Assembly (NCBI GenBank): GCA_017459485.1
Contig: JAFUCW010000388.1
Coordinates: forward strand, 1 to 7,161
Origin: Eggerthellaceae bacterium
GTDB taxonomy: Bacteria; Actinomycetota; Coriobacteriia; Coriobacteriales; Eggerthellaceae
DNA length: 7,161 bases
Direction: 5' to 3'
The notes below the pieces were generated by a model. That model worked only from the letters and a program-made list of their open reading frames with translations, had not been told where the DNA came from and did not search any database. Shown one piece after another: positions 1-5,508 of the stretch. The translations under genes were made by a program, and so were the position numbers. Each line of letters opens with the position of its first letter. The stretch's first letter is position 1.

Positions 1-500
1 CTATCGTTGCGGGTGCCACCTTGGAGCAATGCGCCCAGGAGGTGCTGCGTGGCATCAAGTCCACGCGTTTCATCTTCGCTCCCGAAAGCCTTGATTTCCT
101 GCGTGCGGGCGGGCGCATAGGAGGGGCTGCAGCGCTGCTGGGCAACCTCATCCATCTTACGCCGGTCCTTACGGTGCGCGACACGCTCACTCAAACGCTT
201 GCGAAGGTGCGCACCGTGCGCAAGGCGTATGCCGCCATGGTCGATCGTCTCAAGAAGGACATGGAAGAGGGCGGCGGCCTCAAGCGCATCGTCGTCCACT
301 ACATCGGTCCGCGGGAGCCGGCGATCAAATGGGCCCGCGAAGTCATAGATCCCATTGTGGGGAAAATAGTGGATGTGGTGCCGGTGTCTCCTTGTGTGGG
401 CGTCCATGTGGGGCCTGCTTTGGCACTTTGCTACGAATGCAACAACTATCTATCGCAGAAGATCACCGGCGACGTGCAGGCGTATCTTTGCGTCCATTAG
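1..500 (+). CDS. DegV family protein, C-terminal part (5' end outside window)
   Basis: The reading frame is open from base 3 and ends at TAG 498-500, so the N-terminal part lies left of the window. What remains is the second half of a DegV-family fold. It contains FAPESLDFLRAGGRIGGAAA, the family's GGR(I/V) segment, then GNLIHLTPVLTV, which corresponds to the conserved 'KPIL/VTV' strand, and near the end VGVHVGPALALCY, the counterpart of the family's 'IGxHxGPG' loop. DegV proteins bind one long-chain fatty acid in a pocket between two domains; those of the FakB type present it to the kinase FakA. This copy has a classical DegV C-terminus and lacks the FWGPDRR extension of the two DegV proteins that follow, so it belongs to a different subfamily. 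The next gene starts 9 nt downstream, suggesting one transcript. A TTG at 21 is in frame but lies inside the domain and is not a credible start. Family assignment is strong; substrate is unknown. Confidence 0.88.
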   Translation, partial: IVAGATLEQCAQEVLRGIKSTRFIFAPESLDFLRAGGRIGGAAALLGNLIHLTPVLTVRDTLTQTLAKVRTVRKAYAAMVDRLKKDMEEGGGLKRIVVHYIGPREPAIKWAREVIDPIVGKIVDVVPVSPCVGVHVGPALALCYECNNYLSQKITGDVQAYLCVH

Positions 501-509
501 GGGGCGGAC

Positions 510-1445
510 ATGGGAATCAAATGCAATTTGATCGTCGATTCCTGTTGTGACCTGCCGTTTTCGATGGTGGACGTTTCCGGCGTCGAGCTGATCGAGTTTC
601 CCTTCGTTCACGACGGGGAAGAAAAGCAAGACGACTTGTATCGCTCGTTGACCCCGAAGGAGTTCTACGATGCGATGCGCAACAAGAAGAAGCCCTCTCC
701 TACAACCGCTCAGGTCCCGGCAAACATCCTGGAGGCTGCGTTTCGCCGGGCATGCGAGTCCGGTGTTCCCACGGTCTACCTGTGCTTTTCCAGTGCGCTG
801 TCTGGCAGCTACGACACTGCGCTGATCGTTCGCGACCAGGTGCTTTCCGACTACCCCGATGCAGAACTCTACGTCGTGGACACCATGCTCGCTTCGATTG
901 CGGAAGGCCTCCTTGTTCTTGGCGCGATCGATCAGCGGGAGTCGGGGCTTTCCGCTCTGGAAATGGTTTCGTGGGCGGAGGAAGCGCGCTGGTTCGTGAA
1001 CGCGCAGTTCATGGTCGACGACCTTGAAGCGCTCCATCGTGGAGGTCGCGTTCCAACGGGGATTGCGACGGCGGGAGCGAAACTTGACGTCAAGCCCCTT
1101 CTTGGGTTCGACCTGAGTGGCGCGCTTTCGTTTTCAGGCGTTACCCGTGGACGGAAAAAAGGTATACGTTCTTTGGCAGAGTTTTTCAGACGCAAAAACG
1201 ACTCTGCGCAGATAGGACAGCGCATTATCATTGCGCACGCAGATGCGCCCGGCGACGCGAACAGGCTCTACGAAGACCTCTTGAAAACCGAAGACGGAGT
1301 GTTGTTCACGGGATCCTACATTGGTCCAGTCATCGGGTCCCATGTGGGTCCGGGCATGGTGGCGGTGGCGTTCTGGGGTCCTGACAGGCGGGAAGACCTT
1401 GGCGTCGCCGATCGTATTGCCAGACGCGTCAAATCCAAGGAGTAG
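510..1445 (+). CDS. DegV family (fatty-acid-binding, FakB-like) protein
   Basis: A complete 311-residue DegV-family protein, a little longer than the usual ~280 residues. Visible landmarks are the N-terminal strand CNLIVDSCCDLP (residues 5-16, family pattern 'I.TDS..DL'), FYDAM at 52-56, the ligand-loop motif SSALSGSYDTA (94-104), YVVDT (121-125), HRGGRVP (176-182), LDVKPLLGFD (192-201) and GPVIGSHVGPGM (272-283). The family binds fatty acids in the cytoplasm, and FakB members hand them to FakA for phosphorylation. Here that role is inferred from the fold only, since no FakA gene is in view. After the GPG loop comes an extension with FWGPDRR (288-294) that is shared with the next gene but not with the previous one. 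AGGGGG at 499-504 overlaps the upstream stop codon and lies 5 nt before the ATG, which supports this start and an operon. The next gene begins 6 nt after the stop. Confidence 0.93.
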   Translation: MGIKCNLIVDSCCDLPFSMVDVSGVELIEFPFVHDGEEKQDDLYRSLTPKEFYDAMRNKKKPSPTTAQVPANILEAAFRRACESGVPTVYLCFSSALSGSYDTALIVRDQVLSDYPDAELYVVDTMLASIAEGLLVLGAIDQRESGLSALEMVSWAEEARWFVNAQFMVDDLEALHRGGRVPTGIATAGAKLDVKPLLGFDLSGALSFSGVTRGRKKGIRSLAEFFRRKNDSAQIGQRIIIAHADAPGDANRLYEDLLKTEDGVLFTGSYIGPVIGSHVGPGMVAVAFWGPDRREDLGVADRIARRVKSKE

Positions 1446-1451
1446 CAAACA

Positions 1452-2381
1452 ATGGAACCGACTTGCAATCTGATCATAGACTCGACGTGCGACTTGCCTC
1501 GTGACGTTTGGGACAAACCGGGCATCACGATGCTTCCATTCACCTATTTCGAGGGGACGACGACATACAAAGACGACCTGTTCGCTTCGCGTACTCCCAA
1601 AGATTTCTATGATTGGATGCGCGGTGGAGCTGAGCCTTCCACGAGCCAGCCGACGCAAGGTGAGTACGAAGACGTTTTCCGTGCGGCGGTTGACACGGGC
1701 GTCCCTACGGTCTTCATTTCGTTTGGGCATGCGCTTTCGGGGGCCTACGATGGTGCGTGCATGGCGCTTGACCGGATCAAGGAGGAAAAAGGGGAGGATG
1801 TCGAGCTTTACGTCGTAGACAGCATGCTGCCTTCTTCTCCTTTGGGTTTGTTCGTTGCGGAGGCAATACGTTTGCGCGACCGTGGCATGAGCGCCAAGGA
1901 GCTGGTTGCGTGGGCGCAGGAAGCGCGTTATTACGTCAACGTCATGTTCATGGTTGACAACCTCGAGTCGTTGTCTCGTGGAGGGCGTATTCCTGCAGGC
2001 GTCGCTGGCGTGGGCGACATGCTCGACGTCAAGCCTCTTCTTTCCATCGACCTGGAAGGCGCCTTGGTGTTCGCCGGCGTCGCGCGCGGTCGCAAGAAGG
2101 GCATGAAGCGCATGGTCGACTTCTTCGAGAGGAACCACAGCGTTGAAGGAGAGTCGCGGTATGTGGTTACGGGCAACGCAGACTGCCAGCGCGATGCGGA
2201 TCGATTCGTATCCCAGATAAGCTCCGTAGACGAAAGCGCTTTGATAATCGCACATGATATCGGCCCGACGATCGGGTCGCACGTCGGCCCCGGCATGATC
2301 TCGATCGCTTTCTGGGGGCCCGACCGTCGCAGCAATCTCTCCATCTCCGAACGCATCGCAAAGCGTGTCAAGTCCGAATAG
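1452..2381 (+). CDS. DegV family (fatty-acid-binding, FakB-like) protein, paralogue of the preceding gene
   Basis: A complete 309-residue DegV-family protein, collinear with the preceding gene along its whole length: CNLIIDSTCDLP (5-16), DFYDWM (51-56), FGHALSGAYDGA (91-102), YVVDSM (120-125), SRGGRIP (175-181), LDVKPLLSID (191-200), ARGRKKG (211-217), GPTIGSHVGPGM (271-282) and FWGPDRR (287-293). It therefore looks like a tandem duplicate that has diverged. The ligand loop reads GHALSGAY where the upstream copy reads SSALSGSY, and the 60-75 region is also quite different, so the two may prefer different acyl chains (inference). AAGGAG at 1437-1442 lies inside the end of the upstream gene and 9 nt before the ATG, a good ribosome binding site that fixes the start. 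The next gene follows after 18 nt. Family call is secure; ligand and partner are not known. Confidence 0.93.
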   Translation: MEPTCNLIIDSTCDLPRDVWDKPGITMLPFTYFEGTTTYKDDLFASRTPKDFYDWMRGGAEPSTSQPTQGEYEDVFRAAVDTGVPTVFISFGHALSGAYDGACMALDRIKEEKGEDVELYVVDSMLPSSPLGLFVAEAIRLRDRGMSAKELVAWAQEARYYVNVMFMVDNLESLSRGGRIPAGVAGVGDMLDVKPLLSIDLEGALVFAGVARGRKKGMKRMVDFFERNHSVEGESRYVVTGNADCQRDADRFVSQISSVDESALIIAHDIGPTIGSHVGPGMISIAFWGPDRRSNLSISERIAKRVKSE

Positions 2382-2399
2382 CCCACAAAGGGAGTGCAT

Positions 2400-3419
2400 A
2401 TGTCCAAAACGTTTGTGTTCGTCGGTCTTACCAATGTTGGAAACGAGATGGCGCCCAATCTACTCGAGGCTGGATTCAAAGCCGCCGACGGAGTCTCCTC
2501 TGCTGACGTGGTGTTCACCTACGTGCCCTTCATCGAAGATACCGAAGAGGTGTATTTTGGCAGCGACGGGATGATTGCCACTGCCAAGGAGGGCGCCCTG
2601 CTGGTGAACCTGGCCCCTATCAGCCCTTCGCTTCAGCACGAAATCTATGCGCTTGCTCAGGTGAACAATATGACCGCCTTGGACGCACCCGTGGTCGTGC
2701 ATGACATATCGCGCACGCATGCATTCGCGGACCGGGGCAATCTGACCTTGTTTGTGGGCGCAAACGACGCCGACTACGACGTAATCGCAGACATGCTCGA
2801 GGCTCTTTCGGCAGACGTGGTCGTATGTGGATCGGTTGGCATGGGACAGCTTGCCAAGGCGGCCACGTCCCTTCACCGCGCAGCCGAGGTGGTTGGTCTT
2901 ATCGAAGCCGACGCCTTGTGCCGCGCCTCGCAGGGAGACGACGATGCCGCTGCGGCTGCCGTCGTCGGCCGTGCGCTTGCAGTTGGCCCTTCAAGCACCG
3001 AAGCCGCGTTGCTGTTCGGCGCGCTTTCCGCAAAGCAATTCGATGGGTCGTATTCCGCCAACGTGCTGCTTGGCGAAGTGGTGGCGGCGCTTTCGACCGC
3101 CGATGACGCCAACTTGATTCTTCCCCAAGCGGAATCCGCCGAATACCTGCTGCAGCTCCTTATGACCATCGGAGGAGGAGACAAGGCTGCTGCAGCCCTT
3201 TCGCTGCTCTATGCAGACGAGGAGTCTTGTGCTCGCAACGGACTCGACTGGTCTCGTGCCGAAGGCCTTTACGGCTCCATGGATGGGTTCGACTACGACG
3301 ACTACGACGACTATGACGATTACGGGGACTACGACGACCATGGGGACAGCGGCCATGGCCATGGCCACGGTCATGGGCACGGAGGCGGGTTCGGCTTCGG
3401 GCCGTACAGTACCAACTAG
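2400..3419 (+). CDS. Degenerate 3-hydroxyisobutyrate dehydrogenase-like protein with Asp/Tyr and Gly/His-rich tail
   Basis: A 339-residue protein of the beta-hydroxyacid dehydrogenase superfamily (6-phosphogluconate / 3-hydroxyisobutyrate dehydrogenase type). The N-terminal VFVGLTNVGNEMAPNLLEAG (6-25) matches the family's 'IGLGxMGxxMAxNLLxAG', SADVVFTYVP (34-43) matches the 'ADVVIxMLP' strand, LDAPVVV (94-100) sits where DAPVSGG is expected, and GMGQLAKAAT (147-156) retains the usual catalytic Lys (K153). Several key elements are missing. The middle Gly of GxGxxG is Thr11, about 30 residues that normally form the second strand and cofactor-selectivity loop are absent between residues 26 and 34, SGG is lost, and the KxxNN asparagines are T156/S157. 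Residues 297-313 are an Asp/Tyr repeat, and H314, H319, 321, 323, 325 and 327 form a Gly-His run, a likely metal-binding tail. ATG 2400 is chosen over an in-frame GTG at 2394 because the ribosome binding site AAAGGGAG (2387-2394) ends 5 nt before it and overlaps the GTG. Probably not an active dehydrogenase. Confidence 0.8.
   Translation: MSKTFVFVGLTNVGNEMAPNLLEAGFKAADGVSSADVVFTYVPFIEDTEEVYFGSDGMIATAKEGALLVNLAPISPSLQHEIYALAQVNNMTALDAPVVVHDISRTHAFADRGNLTLFVGANDADYDVIADMLEALSADVVVCGSVGMGQLAKAATSLHRAAEVVGLIEADALCRASQGDDDAAAAAVVGRALAVGPSSTEAALLFGALSAKQFDGSYSANVLLGEVVAALSTADDANLILPQAESAEYLLQLLMTIGGGDKAAAALSLLYADEESCARNGLDWSRAEGLYGSMDGFDYDDYDDYDDYGDYDDHGDSGHGHGHGHGHGGGFGFGPYSTN
3289..3389 (+). repeat. 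Low-complexity coding repeats for the Asp/Tyr and Gly/His tail
   Basis: Within the 3' end of the dehydrogenase-like gene, GACTACGAC-type units (about 3291-3344) encode Asp-Asp-Tyr runs, followed by CATGGC/CACGGT-type units (about 3354-3383) encoding alternating His and Gly. Synonymous changes (TAC/TAT, GAC/GAT, CAT/CAC) are scattered through the array. That fits selection on the protein rather than a recent slippage event, although slippage probably created the array. Confidence 0.7.
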
Positions 3420-3539
3420 GTTGTGGCGTCCGCCGTTGACGTCTTCGAAGGAAACAGTCGCTCCTTCTGCTCCCAGGCATGGTCCGGGGCGCCTTCGCCC
3501 GTTTGCAGCGCGCATCCCTTTGCAAACGTCGTGAACCGC

Positions 3540-4466
3540 ATGAAAGAGGACCGTTTCGACATACTCTCCCATTGTAATTTGTGCCCCCGTGCATGCGGTG
3601 CCGATCGCGCCTCGGGAAAGCGTGGTGCGTGTGGTGCCGACGGCAGGCTGTTGCTCGCGCGTGCTGCATTGCATCTTTGGGAAGAGCCTCCCTTGTCCCT
3701 TGGGGCGGGAAGCGGGGCGGTGTTTTTCAGCAATTGCCCTTTGAAATGCGTGTATTGCCAACATGCGGACATCGCGCACGAGGGGTTTGGGGTCGAAGTC
3801 GATGCCGATCGCCTGTCCCGTATCTTTCTTGCGCTACAGGCGGACAACGCTGCCAACATCAACTTGGTCACCGGCACGCACTACCTTCCCTGGATTTTGG
3901 ACGCACTCGAGAAGGCTTGTGCGCTCGGTCTTTCCCTTCCTGTGGTTTGGAATACGTCCGGATACGAATCGGTCGATTCAATCTACCTGCTTAATGGCCA
4001 TGTCGATGTGTATTTGACTGATTTCAAATACGCTGCGCCATCCGTAAGCGACGCTGCGCTTCGATACTCGGGAGCGGTGGATTACTTCGAGGTCGCCCAG
4101 GCTTCGCTTGACGCCATTTTTGCTCAGGTGGGGAAGCCTCTCTTCGACGACGGGGGAGCGCTGCGGCGTGGTGTTGTGGTGCGACATTTGCTTTTGCCGG
4201 GACGCCTGGGGGAATCTAAGCATTTGATGAAGCATCTTTGGGAGCGCTTCGGCGACCATGTGCTCTACAGCGTGATGAGCCAGTACACGCCCGTTCGTCC
4301 GTTGTCCGGCTTTCCCGAACTGCGCGAGCGCACTACGCCCGAAGATTACGAGGAGCTTCTCGACTTCATGGATTCTTTGGGTATGGAGGACTACTATTGG
4401 CAAGAAGGCGATCCGGCCCAGGAAAGCTTCATCCCTCCTTTCGATGCCACAGGTGTTCTCTTGTAG
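3540..4466 (+). CDS. Radical SAM protein, PflX-like (COG1313)
   Basis: With the ATG at 3540 this is a 308-residue protein of the usual length for the uncharacterised PflX-like radical SAM family. The radical SAM [4Fe-4S] motif is CPLKCVYC (C66, C70, C73), preceded by GSGAVFFSN. An N-terminal cysteine set C12-x2-C15-x3-C19 plus C31 (HCNLCPRACGADR...GACG) is typical of the family and may hold a metal or a second cluster. Other family marks are RAALHLWEEPP (41-51), NINLVTGTHY (106-115), NTSGYE (138-143), VDVYLTDFKY (155-164), VVVRHLLLPG (212-221), SQYTP (247-251) and the end ESFIPPFDATG. The family is often labelled pyruvate formate-lyase activating enzyme by similarity, but no formate-lyase is in view and the substrate is unknown. 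The start is uncertain. The frame is also open from GTG 3423, 3 nt after the upstream stop, which would add 39 residues unlike the family. Neither start has a clear ribosome binding site. Likely the last gene of the operon. Confidence 0.87.
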   Translation: MKEDRFDILSHCNLCPRACGADRASGKRGACGADGRLLLARAALHLWEEPPLSLGAGSGAVFFSNCPLKCVYCQHADIAHEGFGVEVDADRLSRIFLALQADNAANINLVTGTHYLPWILDALEKACALGLSLPVVWNTSGYESVDSIYLLNGHVDVYLTDFKYAAPSVSDAALRYSGAVDYFEVAQASLDAIFAQVGKPLFDDGGALRRGVVVRHLLLPGRLGESKHLMKHLWERFGDHVLYSVMSQYTPVRPLSGFPELRERTTPEDYEELLDFMDSLGMEDYYWQEGDPAQESFIPPFDATGVLL

Positions 4467-4629
4467 ACAGTAGTTACGCGCAAGCGTGCCGCGCAAGGGG
4501 CGGGACGGGCGTGCGGGCGCAAGGCCCCCTGGACGCTGTCGCGCCCCAGGTTGCCCCGCCGCGGCACCGAGCGTACTTCCGTTACGCGCAAGCGTGCCGC
4601 ACAAGGGGCAAGATGGGGTGCGACAGCGT
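4467..4629. repeat. REP-like GC-rich intergenic cluster (direct-inverted-direct units) between convergent genes
   Basis: This gap separates two genes that converge. A 29-nt stretch beginning GTTACGCGCAAGCGTGCCGC at 4473-4501 recurs at 4581-4609 with one mismatch (G4493 versus A4601). Between them, 4525-4576 is an imperfect reverse complement of 4581-4637. The best-matching arms are 4525-4547 and 4615-4637, which pair over 23 nt with two mismatches. The layout is thus unit (+) 4473-4524, unit (-) 4525-4576, unit (+) 4581-4637, the alternating pattern of REP/BIME-type intergenic repeats. The RNA would fold into a long hairpin that could stop transcription from both sides or protect 3' ends, but there is no T-run typical of an intrinsic terminator. 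No gene is seen here. Confidence 0.72.
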
Positions 4630-4637
4630 TCAGGGGG
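4525..4637. repeat. Long imperfect inverted repeat (hairpin) with an arm entering the 3' end of the DUF4130-like gene
   Basis: The left arm (4525-4576) and the right arm (4581-4637) are imperfect reverse complements around a four-base centre, TTCC. The outer 23 nt of each arm, CCCCCTGGACGCTGTCGCGC and its counterpart, mismatch at only two places, and the inner part pairs with a few small gaps. The right arm covers the stop codon (4630-4632) and last sense codons of the gene on the - strand, so that gene's 3' end has either evolved into, or been replaced by, the repeat. Confidence 0.75.
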
Positions 4638-5508
4638 TGAGTTCGAGGATGTTTTTCCACAACCTCATCGGCATGAAGTGGCGGCGAAGCTCCGGATTAT
4701 AGCGTGCGTCTATCGTGAGGGCGTCGTAGAAGCGCTTCCATGCGTCTTGCACGGCGGCTTCGTCGTCGGCAATGGGGGGTGGAGCCAGCTCGTCGGTTGC
4801 CACCAGCTGCCACTTGCCGCCTTCCGACACGCCTGCAATGTGGTGCGTTTCGTCGTAGATGGCGAAGCGTTGCGTGTTGAACCTGCGTCCGAAATGGTCC
4901 ATGACGAAAGGGACGACCGAGCAGGAGGGGTTGCACTTGGCGAACCACAAGTCGCCTTCCACGTGCTGGAAGCGTGTGAAGTTGCGCATCTTCTCGGTTT
5001 CGTTGACCACTTGGGTTTGCATGCGCAGGATGGGCTCGACGCATGGGTGGGTGAGCTGTGCGAGGATGCTACGCCGCTCCACGCGTCCACAGGGCTTGAT
5101 GCAGGTAGTTTTGCGGTCGCATGCGGAGCATGTTGCCGCGCTTCCTGCAGCGAATGCGTATCGGACGAAGCGGTAGATGTGGGTGCCCACATGTGGGTCA
5201 TCCGATGCGGCGGCGGTCATGACGGCACTCCAACTTTCCATCCCTCCGGTGCGCACGATGCCGTGCTGGACGCGCGTTGCGGCGTCCATGGACGCGGGGA
5301 CTGCCACCACCACTTGTCCAATGCGTGGTTGCACGTGGCTTCCTTCTATGATGTCTTGGACGTCTGCAGTGGTTGCGAAGGCCGCAAACACGCTGGTCAG
5401 AATGCCTTCGAGTGTTCCGTCGCAAGCAAGGGCAACGGGTGCGCACGGCTCTATCGATGCGGCAATGCGCTCTATTTCGCTAATGGGGAAAGCCAGCGAG
5501 CTGCTCAT
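4630..5508 (-). CDS. TIGR03915/DUF4130-like putative DNA metabolism protein, SAM-enzyme partner
   Basis: A 292-residue protein matching the family always found beside TIGR03916 radical SAM enzymes. Recognisable parts are ALACDGTLEGILTSVFAAF (27-45, family 'YDGsfeGfLtaVFeay'), the central ETEKMRNFTRF (170-180, family 'E.hr..gF.RF'), LWFAKCNPSCSVVPFVMDHF (187-206), RRFNTQRFAIYDETHHIAGV (208-227), and a C-terminal PELRRHFMPMRLWKNILEL. Its biochemical activity is unknown. The family's link to uracil-DNA-glycosylase-like domains in other genomes suggests DNA repair or modification; no such domain is fused here. Residues 127-140 carry C127-x2-C130-x5-C136-x3-C140, which looks like a metal or Fe-S site not usual for the family. 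The ATG at 5508 overlaps the upstream stop as ATGA, and AAGGAG (5522-5517) lies 8 nt before it. A GTG at 5517 is in frame, but it overlaps that ribosome binding site and is rejected. It is translated with the radical SAM gene from the same LexA-boxed promoter. Confidence 0.88.
   Translation of the reverse strand: MSSSLAFPISEIERIAASIEPCAPVALACDGTLEGILTSVFAAFATTADVQDIIEGSHVQPRIGQVVVAVPASMDAATRVQHGIVRTGGMESWSAVMTAAASDDPHVGTHIYRFVRYAFAAGSAATCSACDRKTTCIKPCGRVERRSILAQLTHPCVEPILRMQTQVVNETEKMRNFTRFQHVEGDLWFAKCNPSCSVVPFVMDHFGRRFNTQRFAIYDETHHIAGVSEGGKWQLVATDELAPPPIADDEAAVQDAWKRFYDALTIDARYNPELRRHFMPMRLWKNILELTP

Noticed and set aside
1134..2399. Long open frame (421 codons) on the - strand
   Set aside because: It lies opposite the two DegV genes, which have clear family motifs and ribosome binding sites. 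The protein has no recognisable domain and is Arg/His-rich, as expected from antisense of GC-rich codons.
3291..3384. Short tandem repeats considered as a CRISPR array or intergenic minisatellite
   Set aside because: The units are 3-9 nt, stay in frame within a gene and encode a consistent Asp/Tyr then Gly/His tail; there are no spacers.
2400..3419. Annotation as an active 3-hydroxyisobutyrate dehydrogenase
   Set aside because: The middle Gly of GxGxxG, the cofactor-selectivity strand, the SGG motif and the KxxNN asparagines are all missing or changed.
2991..3779. Open frame (262 codons) on the - strand, with a Val/Ile-rich stretch that looks like a membrane segment
   Set aside because: The Val/Ile run is the complement of the Asp/Tyr repeat on the + strand. 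No ribosome binding site or family similarity.
3540..4466. Annotation as a true pyruvate formate-lyase activating enzyme
   Set aside because: The N-terminal CxxCPRxCG block and overall pattern fit the uncharacterised PflX-like group, and no formate-lyase gene is present in the window.
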